Positions 15,502 to 23,909 of a stretch of 64,000 nucleotides of DNA are shown here, one piece after another. This stretch comes from Desulfomicrobium sp. UBA5193 (GTDB lineage Bacteria > Desulfobacterota > Desulfovibrionia > Desulfovibrionales > Desulfomicrobiaceae). The stretch is taken from NCBI GenBank assembly GCA_002412965.1, contig DHWB01000006.1, positions 115,561 to 179,560 of the forward strand. Direction: 5' to 3'. The stretch's first letter is position 1, and each line of letters opens with the position of its first letter. The notes under the pieces were generated by a model that was not told the DNA's origin, ran no database searches, and saw nothing but the letters and a program-made list of their open reading frames with translations. A program made the position numbers and the translations under genes.

Positions 15502-16587
15502 TTAGGGGTTGCCGGTTGTTGCGCAGATGCCCATGGCCTTCAAGAGAGGCGACTCCTCGGATTTGGGCGCGGCCTTTTTGGCCGGTCTGGGCTGGGACTC
15601 CGCCGCCTTGGTCAAAGCCGGGGTGCGCATGGGCTGATACAGGTAGCGGCCAAGTGTGCGGTGATAGTCGCTCCAGCCTTGCGCCTCCTCGCCGTCAGGT
15701 GCGGTCAGGGCTCCATGCACGGTGTTGATCTTGGCGTCCAGGTTGTCCGCGTAGTGCAGGATGAAGGCCTCCACGGTTTGCGGGAGGCAGGGCGAACCGA
15801 ACGCTAGCTCCCCGTGGTGGGCGATGATCAGGTGCTTCAAATGCATGGCCAGGTCTTCGGGCAGGTCCTTGGTCTTGCGTAGAAACGGTTCCAGAACCTC
15901 TAGGCCGATCTGGATGTGTCCCAGCAGGCGGCCGGCGTTGGTGTATTCGCGGCTGATGCCGTGGGAGAGCTCGAAGGCCTTGCCCAGGTCGTGGAACAGG
16001 GCGGCCACGAGCAGGATCTCCTTGTCCACATGCGGATAGAGTCCGGACAGCACCTTACAGATGCGCATGATGGCCAGGGTGTGCTCCAGCAGCCCTCCGG
16101 CGTAGGCGTGATGGATGGTCTTGGCTCCGGGCGCGCTTAAAAGGGAGGCGCGAATGTGTTCGTCGCGGAGCACGCTTTTGCACAGGGCCGCCCAGGGCTT
16201 GAAGGTCAGCTCGGCGGCCAGGAAGTCTTCCATCTCCTGCAGGATCTCCACCGGCGGAACAGCCGAGGAAGGCAGAAAGTCCGTCAGGTCCAGCCCGGCT
16301 TCCCGTGCGTCAATGACGGTGATGTCGGTGATGTTCATCTGCAGCTGGTCCTTGAAGGAGGCCACCTGGCCGCTTACGGCCACGAATTGTTCGGGTCGCA
16401 GGCCATCGTATTGCTGGCTCTGGGGATGCCAGATCCTGGCTTCGATGTTGCCGGTGCGGTCGGTCAGGGTCAGCTGCCAGTAGGGTCCGTTCTTGGCTTC
16501 CTTGCGCTGAGCCTGGGACAGGGCGAATACCTCGGAAATCGAATTTCCTTCGGCCAAATCGCGAACGTAGGTTTTTTTGTGCTTCAT
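15502..16587 (-). CDS. OB-fold/HD-domain 3'-5' exonuclease (YhaM-like)
   Basis: A 361-residue protein with an N-terminal OB-fold nucleic-acid-binding domain (about 1-95, with GNIEARIW and VAVSGQVASF) and an HD metal-phosphohydrolase domain (His169, then His199-Asp200 in ALFHDLGK; LIIAHHGEL further on). This architecture matches Bacillus YhaM, a 3'-5' exoribonuclease that also degrades DNA. The last 50 residues are low-complexity Pro/Lys/Ala. Upstream of and co-directional with tmk. Exact substrate is inferred. Confidence 0.87.
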   Translation of the reverse strand: MKHKKTYVRDLAEGNSISEVFALSQAQRKEAKNGPYWQLTLTDRTGNIEARIWHPQSQQYDGLRPEQFVAVSGQVASFKDQLQMNITDITVIDAREAGLDLTDFLPSSAVPPVEILQEMEDFLAAELTFKPWAALCKSVLRDEHIRASLLSAPGAKTIHHAYAGGLLEHTLAIMRICKVLSGLYPHVDKEILLVAALFHDLGKAFELSHGISREYTNAGRLLGHIQIGLEVLEPFLRKTKDLPEDLAMHLKHLIIAHHGELAFGSPCLPQTVEAFILHYADNLDAKINTVHGALTAPDGEEAQGWSDYHRTLGRYLYQPMRTPALTKAAESQPRPAKKAAPKSEESPLLKAMGICATTGNP

Positions 16588-16836
16588 GAAGTTGCTATTC
16601 CTGCATGCATGAGGTAATGGCGCAAACGAGGACGATGTCAGGATTTTCTAAAATAATTGGACAGTTGCACATTATTTACAATGACTTCTGCGTGATCGTT
16701 TCCCACTTCGTCTACAGGCAAGTTTTCGACTTTGGCAAGAGGGCGGGCGTGTCCGGCCTGGTTGCCGCAAGTTGTTTTTGGGGCGCGTCGTGTTTTCTTA
16801 TCCTCGAAAGAAACTCCAACACTTTATCGAGTGGTT
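16588..16836. other. Divergent intergenic region, YhaM-like gene / korD
   Basis: 249 bp between divergent genes, clearly AT-richer in its first half. It should hold promoters for both directions. I see TACAAT (16677-16682) on the plus strand, but no well-spaced -35 box, and no coding frame I trust. Confidence 0.4.
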
Positions 16837-17181
16837 ATGTCCAAAAAGAAAGGTCAGGCAAAGGTGAGGATTTATCCGGACTGGTGCAAGGGCTGCGGGA
16901 TCTGCGCCGCCTTTTGTCCGGCGGGGGTGCTTGAACTCTGGCCCGATGGCAAGGCCCATGTGGTGCATGAGAGCGAATGCGTGAATTGCGGATTTTGCGA
17001 GCTGCATTGCCCGGATTTCGCGATCTCCGTGACGCCCAGGGAGACCAGTCGCAGGAAGTCCGACGACGAGGTCGATCCTCGGGCGGAGGTTGCGGAGATG
17101 GCACAGGGCACCGATCCGGGGCCGGAGGAAAATGTTGGAACACCTAACCGGGAAGACGAACATGGCCATAAAAAAGAGTAA
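16837..17181 (+). CDS. korD: 2[4Fe-4S] ferredoxin subunit of 2-oxoacid:ferredoxin oxidoreductase (delta)
   Basis: A 114-residue ferredoxin with two full [4Fe-4S] motifs: Cys17/20/23 with Cys27, and Cys48/51/54 with Cys58. A charged C-terminal tail of about 45 residues follows. It is the electron-transfer subunit of the adjacent oxidoreductase, and the next gene starts inside its last codons (20-bp overlap). I place the start at 16837 (MSKKKGQAKV); the frame is open further upstream but reads as non-coding. The delta-alpha-beta-gamma order matches 2-oxoglutarate-type enzymes. Confidence 0.92.
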   Translation: MSKKKGQAKVRIYPDWCKGCGICAAFCPAGVLELWPDGKAHVVHESECVNCGFCELHCPDFAISVTPRETSRRKSDDEVDPRAEVAEMAQGTDPGPEENVGTPNREDEHGHKKE

Positions 17182-18310
17182 GAAGAAGGAAATTTTCGCA
17201 CTCGGCAACGAGGCCGTGGTCGAAGGGGCTCTGCTGGCCGGCTGCAATTTTTACGCGGGCTACCCCATCACCCCGTCCACGGAAATCGCCGAGGTCATGT
17301 CCTCCCGGCTGCCCCTGCTCAAGGACGGCGTATTTATACAGATGGAAGACGAGATCGCCAGCATGGGCGCCATCATCGGCGCGTCCCTGGCCGGCCGCAA
17401 GGCCATGACCGCAACCTCCGGCCCCGGCTTTTCCCTGATGCAGGAAAATCTGGGTTACGCCTGCATGACCGAGGTGCCACTGGTCGTGGTCAACGTCATG
17501 CGCGGCGGCCCGAGCACCGGCCTGCCGACCAGTCCGGCCCAGGGCGACGTGCAGCAGGCCCGCTGGGGCTGTCACGGCGATCACCCCATCATTGTTCTTT
17601 CGGCCAGTGACGTGCAGGAATGCCTGGAAATGACCGTCGTGGCCTTCAATTTCGCCGAAAAATACCGCACGCCGGTCATTCTGCTCCTGGACGAGATCAC
17701 CGCCCACACCCGCGAGAAGATCACCATTCCCGGACCCGAGGATTTCGAGATACTGTCCCGCGTGACCCCGGCCATGCCACCCGAGTGGTACGTTTCCTAC
17801 GAGGAGACCATGCGCGGGGTTCCGGCCCTGCCGCCGCTCGGGTCCGGGTACCGTTTCCATGTCACGGGCCTGACCCACGACCAGAACGGATTCCCGACCT
17901 CCAAGCCCGACGAGGTCAAGGCGCTCATGCACCGGCAGTTCCGCAAGATCGACCAGTTCTTCTACGACATCCAGCTGGTGGAGGAAGTGAACTGCGAGGA
18001 CGCGGAAGTGGTCGTCATCGCGTACGGTTGCGTAGCGCGTTCGGCGGAGCTGGCCGTGCACATGGCCCGGGAGCGCGGAGTCAAGGCCGGGTTCCTGAAA
18101 CTCAAGACCCTGTTCCCCTTCCCCAAGACGGCGGTGCAGGCCCTGGCCCGGCAGTGCAAGGCGCTGGTCGTGCCGGAGATGAACATGGGCCAGATTTCGC
18201 GCGAGGTGAAGCGGGTCAACAACGGACTGACCCACGTCATCACCAACAACCGCGTTGACGGGCAGATCATCACCCCCTCGGAAATTTTCAAAAACATCAT
18301 GCAGGCGTGA
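17162..18310 (+). CDS. korA: 2-oxoacid:ferredoxin oxidoreductase, alpha subunit
   Basis: A 382-residue subunit holding the pyrimidine-binding and transketolase-C-like domains of the enzyme that converts a 2-oxoacid, CoA and oxidised ferredoxin to acyl-CoA, CO2 and reduced ferredoxin. Signatures: GNEAVVEGALLAGCNFYAGYPITPSTEIAE, MEDEIASMGAIIGAS, ATSGPGFSLM, and NMGQISREV near the C-terminus. Overlaps korD by 20 bp with a GGAAG site before the ATG. The subunit split and order favour 2-oxoglutarate over pyruvate, but branched-chain oxoacids cannot be excluded. Confidence 0.93.
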   Translation: MAIKKSKKKEIFALGNEAVVEGALLAGCNFYAGYPITPSTEIAEVMSSRLPLLKDGVFIQMEDEIASMGAIIGASLAGRKAMTATSGPGFSLMQENLGYACMTEVPLVVVNVMRGGPSTGLPTSPAQGDVQQARWGCHGDHPIIVLSASDVQECLEMTVVAFNFAEKYRTPVILLLDEITAHTREKITIPGPEDFEILSRVTPAMPPEWYVSYEETMRGVPALPPLGSGYRFHVTGLTHDQNGFPTSKPDEVKALMHRQFRKIDQFFYDIQLVEEVNCEDAEVVVIAYGCVARSAELAVHMARERGVKAGFLKLKTLFPFPKTAVQALARQCKALVVPEMNMGQISREVKRVNNGLTHVITNNRVDGQIITPSEIFKNIMQA

Positions 18311-18312
18311 CC

Positions 18313-19149
18313 ATGGCACAGGTAACACAACTCATTCACGACTACCTTCGGCACAACAAGAAATTCCCCCACGTCTACTGCGCGGGTTGCGGCCACGGCA
18401 TCGTGCTCGGGTCGCTCATCCGCAGCGTGCACGGCCTGGGCTACGCCAAGGACGATGTCGTCCTTGTGGCCGGCATCGGCTGTTCCGGGCGCATGGCCGT
18501 GTACGTGGACTTCAACACCGTGCACACCACTCATGGCCGGGCCCTGACCTTCGCCACGGGCATCAAGATGGCCAACCCGAACCTCAAGGTCATCGTGGTC
18601 ATGGGCGACGGCGACGCCATGTCCATCGGCGGCAACCATCTCATCCATGCGGCCAGGCGCAACATCGGCCTGACCGCCCTGGTGCTCAACAACAACATCT
18701 ACGGCATGACCGGCGGCCAGTATTCTCCGACCAGCCCCGAGGGCACGGTTTCCGCGACCTCGCCTTTCGGTCAGCTGGAGCGCAGCTTCGATATCGTGGA
18801 AATGGCAATGGCCAGCGGGGCGAGTTACGTGGCCCGCGGCACGGTCCTGCATGCGACCATGCTCGACGGGCTCATCTCCGACGCGCTGGAGAAGCCGGGC
18901 TTCAATCTGGTCGAGATTCTGACCCCGTGCCACACCCAGTACGGTCGCAAGAACAAATTCAAGACCGTGGTCGACATGTACCAGTGGTACAAGAAGAACA
19001 CCGTCAAGCTCGACCGTTACCGGCAGCTCATACCCGAAGAGCAGGGCAAGTTTACGCCCATTGGCGTGTTCCGGGACGAGATGCGTCCGGGCCTGGAAGT
19101 GCGATACGAAGAACTGCGCAACAAACTTCAGGAGCAGCGAAATGCCTAA
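18313..19149 (+). CDS. korB: 2-oxoacid:ferredoxin oxidoreductase, beta (TPP-binding) subunit
   Basis: A 278-residue thiamine-pyrophosphate subunit. CAGCGHG is at 23-29; the TPP/Mg motif begins GDGD (98-101) and ends at Asn126-128 (LVLNNNIYGMTGGQ). It starts at ATG 18313; an in-frame GTG at 18307 overlapping the korA stop is an alternative. It overlaps korC by 8 bp within ATGCCTAA. Confidence 0.94.
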   Translation: MAQVTQLIHDYLRHNKKFPHVYCAGCGHGIVLGSLIRSVHGLGYAKDDVVLVAGIGCSGRMAVYVDFNTVHTTHGRALTFATGIKMANPNLKVIVVMGDGDAMSIGGNHLIHAARRNIGLTALVLNNNIYGMTGGQYSPTSPEGTVSATSPFGQLERSFDIVEMAMASGASYVARGTVLHATMLDGLISDALEKPGFNLVEILTPCHTQYGRKNKFKTVVDMYQWYKKNTVKLDRYRQLIPEEQGKFTPIGVFRDEMRPGLEVRYEELRNKLQEQRNA

Positions 19150-19753
19150 GCAGCACGAACTGAATCGATTCGAGATCCGGCTCTCCGGCACGGGCGGCCA
19201 GGGTATCCTGACCCTGGGAAAAATCATGGGCCAGGTGCTGGCCATCGATCACGGCTTCAACGTCACCCAGACCCAGAGCTACGGACCAGAGGCACGGGGC
19301 GGCGCCAGCCGGGCCGATCTGGTCATCAGCTCGCATCGGATCAGCTATCCCAAGCCCGTCAACCTTGACATGCTCGTGGCTCTCAGTCAGGAGGCCTGCA
19401 ACCTGTATTTTCGCAACTTGAAGCCCAGCGGCTTTCTGCTTGTGGACACCTCCCTCGTGACCCAGACCCCCTCCAACATCTTTTGGGGTCTGCCGTTCAC
19501 GACCATGGCCAGGGACAAGATCGGCATGCCGCAGGCCACCAACATCATCTGCCTCGGGGCGCTGAGCCATTTTCTGCCGTTCATGAACTTCGCCAACGTG
19601 AAAAAGGCCCTGGCCGGAGTGCTTCCGGCCAAGATTCTGGACATCAACGTCAAGGCCCTGACCCTTGGCAATGCCCAGGCCAAGAAACTTTATCCGGACG
19701 CTCCCGACAAATGGACATTCTTCTCACAAACGACGATGGAATCAGAGCAGTAG
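19142..19753 (+). CDS. korC: 2-oxoacid:ferredoxin oxidoreductase, gamma subunit
   Basis: A 203-residue gamma subunit with the opening motif RLSGTGGQGILTLGKI, then SYGPEARGGASRADLVIS, both diagnostic. It completes the korDABC set. Its 3' end overlaps the surE start by 43 bp in another frame, so expression of the oxidoreductase and surE is probably linked. Confidence 0.94.
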   Translation: MPKQHELNRFEIRLSGTGGQGILTLGKIMGQVLAIDHGFNVTQTQSYGPEARGGASRADLVISSHRISYPKPVNLDMLVALSQEACNLYFRNLKPSGFLLVDTSLVTQTPSNIFWGLPFTTMARDKIGMPQATNIICLGALSHFLPFMNFANVKKALAGVLPAKILDINVKALTLGNAQAKKLYPDAPDKWTFFSQTTMESEQ

Positions 19754-20463
19754 GACTGCGCGCCCTGTATGCGGCCCTGACCAGGGCCGGACACCGGGTG
19801 CATGTGGCCGCGCCCATGACCGAGCAGAGCGCGGTCGGACATTCGGTCACGCTCTTCTCTCCGCTGCGGGTCAAGGAAGTGGAGGAGGCGGGCTTTTCGG
19901 GCCTGGGCATTTCCGGCACCCCTGCGGACTGCGTCAAGCTGGCCTTGAGCCACCTTTTGCCCAAAAAGCCGGACATGATAGTCTCCGGTATCAATTCTGG
20001 CGCCAACGTGGGCGTGGATGTGCTCTATTCGGGCACGGTGTCGGCGGCAACGGAAGGGGCCCTGGACGGCATCCCGGCCATGGCCGTGTCCGTGGACGAT
20101 TACCATCCGGAGGAGCTTTCCGCCCAGGCCGAGTACGCCGTGGCCATGCTGGCAAAGGATTTCTGGTCCGGTTTTCCGCGTCACTGCGTGCTGAACCTCA
20201 ACTTTCCGGCCGGCCCCCTGGCCGACGCCAAGGGGCTCAAGGTCTGCCGCCAGACCAGTTCGACCTATCGGGACTGGTACGACGAAAGAAACGATCCGCG
20301 CGGCAATCCGTATTATTGGCTCTGCGGCGTCATCCCGCCCGAGAATGTCGAGCCCGATTCGGACCGGGGTTATCTGAGCCGCGGCTACATCACCGTGACC
20401 CCCCTGACCTTTGACTTGACCCATGCCGTGTATATGGAGACATTGTCACGGCAATTGGCGTAG
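19711..20463 (+). CDS. surE: 5'/3'-nucleotidase SurE
   Basis: Metal-dependent nucleoside monophosphatase. 250 residues starting MDILLTNDDGIRAVGL, with metal-binding Asp8-Asp9, the QSAVGHSVT segment, GTPADCVKLA, and SGINSGANVGVDVLYSGTVSAA. Its start lies within the 3' end of korC. Full length, no oddity. Confidence 0.95.
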   Translation: MDILLTNDDGIRAVGLRALYAALTRAGHRVHVAAPMTEQSAVGHSVTLFSPLRVKEVEEAGFSGLGISGTPADCVKLALSHLLPKKPDMIVSGINSGANVGVDVLYSGTVSAATEGALDGIPAMAVSVDDYHPEELSAQAEYAVAMLAKDFWSGFPRHCVLNLNFPAGPLADAKGLKVCRQTSSTYRDWYDERNDPRGNPYYWLCGVIPPENVEPDSDRGYLSRGYITVTPLTFDLTHAVYMETLSRQLA

Positions 20464-20493
20464 AACGAACAACAGAATTTCAAGGAGACGATC

Positions 20494-21417
20494 ATGCCCC
20501 TGACCACACCCAAGGAAATGTTTGCCCGAGGTTACGCCGAAGGCTTCGCCGTCGGCGGTTTCAACGTGAACAACATGGAAATCATCCAGGGTATCATGGA
20601 GGCCGGCAATCTCGAGAAATCCCCTCTCATCCTGCAGGTTTCCGCCGGTGCCCGCCGCTACGCCGGACAGGGGTACATCATCAAGCTCATGGAAGCGGCC
20701 ATGGCCGAGAACGATCTGCCGGTCTGTCTGCACCTCGACCACGGCCAGGATTTCGAGATCTGCAAGGAGGTCATCGACGGCGGCTTCACCTCGGTCATGA
20801 TCGACGGTTCGCACCTGCCCTTCGATGAGAACATCGCCCTGACCAGAAAGGTCGTGGATTATGCCCATGACCGGGGCGTGTGGGTCGAGGCCGAGCTCGG
20901 GCAGCTGGCCGGCGTGGAGGATGACGTGGACGTGGAGCACAGCGTCTACACCAATCCGGATCAGGCTGCGGAGTTCGTGAGCCGCTCAGGCTGCGATTCC
21001 CTGGCCATCGCCATCGGAACAAGCCACGGGGCCTACAAATTCGCGGGTGAGGCCAAGCTTGATTTCGACCGCCTGGAGAAGATAAAGGCCCTCCTGCCCG
21101 GTTTTCCCATTGTGCTGCACGGCGCGTCGTCCGTGCCCGAGGAATTCGTGGACATGGCCAACAAGTACGGAGCCCAGATCGCGGGAGCCAAGGGCGTGCC
21201 CGAAGACCTGCTGCGCAAGGCGGCCGCATCGGCCGTGTGCAAGATCAACATCGACACGGACATCCGTCTGGCCATGACCGCGACCATTCGCAAATATCTG
21301 GTCGAGAATCCGTCCCATTTCGACCCCCGCCAGTATCTGCAGGTGGCCCGGAACGCGGTGCGGGACATGGTTGCGCACAAGATCCGGAACGTGCTCGGTT
21401 CATCCAATAAAATGTAA
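20494..21417 (+). CDS. fba: Fructose-bisphosphate aldolase class II
   Basis: Zinc-dependent cleavage of fructose-1,6-bisphosphate to DHAP and glyceraldehyde-3-phosphate. The 307-residue protein has GGFNVNNMEIIQGI, LHLDHGQDFE (catalytic Asp and zinc His), the AIGTSHGAYKF zinc/phosphate loop, VLHGASSVP, and KINIDTDIRLAMT. AAGGAGACG precedes the ATG. It is followed 18 bp later by gap, making a two-step glycolytic/gluconeogenic operon. Confidence 0.95.
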   Translation: MPLTTPKEMFARGYAEGFAVGGFNVNNMEIIQGIMEAGNLEKSPLILQVSAGARRYAGQGYIIKLMEAAMAENDLPVCLHLDHGQDFEICKEVIDGGFTSVMIDGSHLPFDENIALTRKVVDYAHDRGVWVEAELGQLAGVEDDVDVEHSVYTNPDQAAEFVSRSGCDSLAIAIGTSHGAYKFAGEAKLDFDRLEKIKALLPGFPIVLHGASSVPEEFVDMANKYGAQIAGAKGVPEDLLRKAAASAVCKINIDTDIRLAMTATIRKYLVENPSHFDPRQYLQVARNAVRDMVAHKIRNVLGSSNKM

Positions 21418-21435
21418 GCGGAAGAGGAAAAGAAC

Positions 21436-22431
21436 ATGGCTGTCAAAATTGCACTCAACGGATTTGGTCGGATTGGACGCTATCTCACCCGCATCCTGGC
21501 CGGAAACAAGGATGTCCAGCTGGTTTGCGTCAATGCTCGCGGCGACAACGCCTCCCTGGCGTACCTGCTCAAATACGATTCAGTCCACGGCACCTTTGCC
21601 GGAGAGGTCGAGCCCAACGAGCAGGGTTTCCTGCTGAACGGAAAGCAGGTGCTGGTCACCCGCAACGCTCAGGAAGCCTGGGACTGGAAAGGCATCGACA
21701 TCCTCGTCGAATCCACGGGCAAGTTTAATGATCATGAAAACTGCGAGAAGCATCTGGCGGCCGGGGCCAAAAAAGTGATTATCTCAGCCCCTGCCAAAAA
21801 TGCGGACCTGACCGTGGTCATGGGCGTCAACGACGGCCTCTACGACCCGGCCGCACACAAGATCATCTCCAACGCCTCCTGCACCACCAACTGCCTGGCC
21901 CCCGCGGCCAAGGCCCTGAACGACGCCTTTGGCATCAAGCACGGCCTGATGACCACCATCCACTCCTACACCATGAGCCAGCGCATGCTCGACGGCACCC
22001 ACAAGGATATCCGCCGCGGTCGCGCCGGGGCCATAAACATGCTGCCCACGACAACGGGCGCGGCCAAGGCCGTGAGCATGGTCATCCCCGCGCTGGCCGG
22101 CAAACTCGACGGTATGGCCGTGCGCGTGCCCACACCTAACGTGTCCCTGGTGGACCTGGTCGTGGAAGTGGAAAAGCCGACCACCGTGGCCGAAGTCAAC
22201 GCCGTGCTCAAAGCGGCCGCCAGCGGACCGGAAGGTGGAGCAATGGGGTACACTGAAATACCGCTCGTCTCCATGGACTATATCGGCAGCATTTACGGCG
22301 GCGTAGTCGACGGTCTGTGCACTTCCGTCATGAACGGTACCATGATCAAGATCATCGTCTGGTACGACAACGAAGCCGGTTTTACCAATCAGCTTCTGCG
22401 CCTGACCAAGATGGTGGGGGCTTCGCTGTAG
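21436..22431 (+). CDS. gap: Glyceraldehyde-3-phosphate dehydrogenase (type I)
   Basis: Oxidative phosphorylation of glyceraldehyde-3-phosphate. 331 residues with the Rossmann start LNGFGRIGR, nucleophile Cys149 in SNASCTTNCLAP, and the WYDNEAGFTNQ C-terminal motif. The position that normally holds the NAD-selecting Asp after the second beta strand reads Ala34-Arg35 (VNARGDNAS), so cofactor preference may be relaxed. Co-transcribed with fba and closed by the terminator at 22471-22505. Confidence 0.96.
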   Translation: MAVKIALNGFGRIGRYLTRILAGNKDVQLVCVNARGDNASLAYLLKYDSVHGTFAGEVEPNEQGFLLNGKQVLVTRNAQEAWDWKGIDILVESTGKFNDHENCEKHLAAGAKKVIISAPAKNADLTVVMGVNDGLYDPAAHKIISNASCTTNCLAPAAKALNDAFGIKHGLMTTIHSYTMSQRMLDGTHKDIRRGRAGAINMLPTTTGAAKAVSMVIPALAGKLDGMAVRVPTPNVSLVDLVVEVEKPTTVAEVNAVLKAAASGPEGGAMGYTEIPLVSMDYIGSIYGGVVDGLCTSVMNGTMIKIIVWYDNEAGFTNQLLRLTKMVGASL

Positions 22432-22470
22432 TTCTTTCAAGGCCGCGTCATGCGGTTCGACGGGTTTTGC

Positions 22471-22505
22471 AAAGGGATTTCGGCCTTGGGTTGAAGTCCC
22501 TTTTT
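22471..22505 (+). terminator. Intrinsic terminator of fba-gap
   Basis: AAAGGGA (22471-22477) pairs with TCCCTTT (22497-22503), extended by four further pairs including one G-U, with an 11-nt loop and a five-T run ending at 22505. Confidence 0.75.
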
Positions 22506-22582
22506 CATAATCCGCTTTACCCCTTGATCAAGATGTTCGATGAAGGGATGCGCACTCCCTGAACTTTTGCCAGGCGGACACG

Positions 22583-23809
22583 ATGAAGATTCTTTTTGTT
22601 CATCAGAATTATCCGGGACAGTATCCGCACTTGGCCAAGGCGCTGGCCATGGACCCTCGGCATCAGGTTGTGGCCATTGGCGAGAAGAAGGAGCGGCCGA
22701 GTTACGGCTACCCCGTGCTGACGTATGCTCCGCCCCAGGGGCCGTCGCCGAAGACGCATCCTTATGTGCGGGATCATGAAGGGCATGTCCGCCGCGGGCA
22801 GCAGGTCTTTCGCCTGTGTCAGGAATTGCGGAGGCGGGGTTTCGTGCCGGACGTCATCTGCGCCCATCCCGGCTGGGGCGAGACCTTGTTCCTGAAGGAT
22901 GTGTTCCCGGCGGCCCGGCTGCTTTCGTACTGCGAATTTTTCTACCGCGCCCAGGGCAGCGACATGGATTTCGATCTGGAGTTTCCGTCGAACCTCGATA
23001 GCCTGCTCAAGGTGCGCATCAAGAACGCAACGCAACTTCTGGCCCTGACCGCCAGCGACGCCGGCATCAGTCCGACGGCTTGGCAGCACAGCCAGTATCC
23101 GCCCGAGTATCGCTCCCGCATCAGGATTCAGCATGACGGCATCGACACGAACCTTGTCTGCCCGAATCCGGAAGCGCGGCTTTTGCTTGGCGAGGGCAAG
23201 CCCGTGCTTGGCGTCGAGGACGAGGTGGTCACCTTCGTGGCCCGCAACCTGGAGCCATACCGGGGTTTTCATTCGTTCGTGCGGGCGATCCCCGCTATCC
23301 AGCGCGCGCGCCCGAACGCCCGGATTGTGATCATCGGCGGCAATGACGTCTCCTATGGCCGCCGACTGCCGGAAGGGCAGACCTATGCCGAGCGCTATCT
23401 GTCCGAAATTTCTTTTGATCCTACCCGCGTTCATTTTCTGGGCCGAGTGCCCTACCAGACCTATCTGGCCGCGCTGCGCGTTTCTTCCGTGCACGTCTAT
23501 CTGACCTATCCGTTCGTTCTGTCCTGGTCCTGTCTGGAAGCCATGGCAGCGGGTTGCGTCCTCGTCGGGTCCCGCACCGCTCCTGTGCAGGAAGTCATCG
23601 CGCACGGCGAGACCGGCCTGCTGGTAGATTTTTTTTCAGCGCAGGACATCGCGGCCAGGGTCACGGACGTGCTTGCCAATCAAGCGGATTTCGAGCGGAT
23701 GCGGGGCAATGCAAGAAATTACATCCGGGAAGGGTATGATCTTCATTCCGTCGCCATCCCCGCGCAGACGCGCATAGTGGAATCACTGCTCGACACGCCC
23801 TCCGCTTGA
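22583..23809 (+). CDS. GT4-type glycosyltransferase
   Basis: A 408-residue GT-B glycosyltransferase. The N-terminal half starts MKILFVHQNYPGQYPHLAKAL. The C-terminal donor-binding half has the ExE-type region HVYLTYPFVLSWSCLEAMAAGCVLVGSRTAPVQEVI and GETGLLVDF. It resembles enzymes adding sugars to polysaccharide or glycoprotein. Acceptor and donor are unknown. It stands between the gap terminator and dnaE, with AGGCGGA before the ATG. Confidence 0.85.
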   Translation: MKILFVHQNYPGQYPHLAKALAMDPRHQVVAIGEKKERPSYGYPVLTYAPPQGPSPKTHPYVRDHEGHVRRGQQVFRLCQELRRRGFVPDVICAHPGWGETLFLKDVFPAARLLSYCEFFYRAQGSDMDFDLEFPSNLDSLLKVRIKNATQLLALTASDAGISPTAWQHSQYPPEYRSRIRIQHDGIDTNLVCPNPEARLLLGEGKPVLGVEDEVVTFVARNLEPYRGFHSFVRAIPAIQRARPNARIVIIGGNDVSYGRRLPEGQTYAERYLSEISFDPTRVHFLGRVPYQTYLAALRVSSVHVYLTYPFVLSWSCLEAMAAGCVLVGSRTAPVQEVIAHGETGLLVDFFSAQDIAARVTDVLANQADFERMRGNARNYIREGYDLHSVAIPAQTRIVESLLDTPSA

Positions 23810-23909
23810 GATCAATTTTCCGGTTTTCGCGGACCTGCTTGCTTTTCCCGACCGCCTTTTCTAGTCTTCGCTTCCCCGATTTTAAAATCCCGATTTCCCC
23901 GAGAGCATC

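Noticed and set aside
16655..16685. Possible sigma-54 or sigma-70 promoter before korD (TTGGAC, TTGCAC, TACAAT).
   Set aside because: GG-GC spacing is wrong for sigma-54, and the -35 to -10 spacing is too short for sigma-70.
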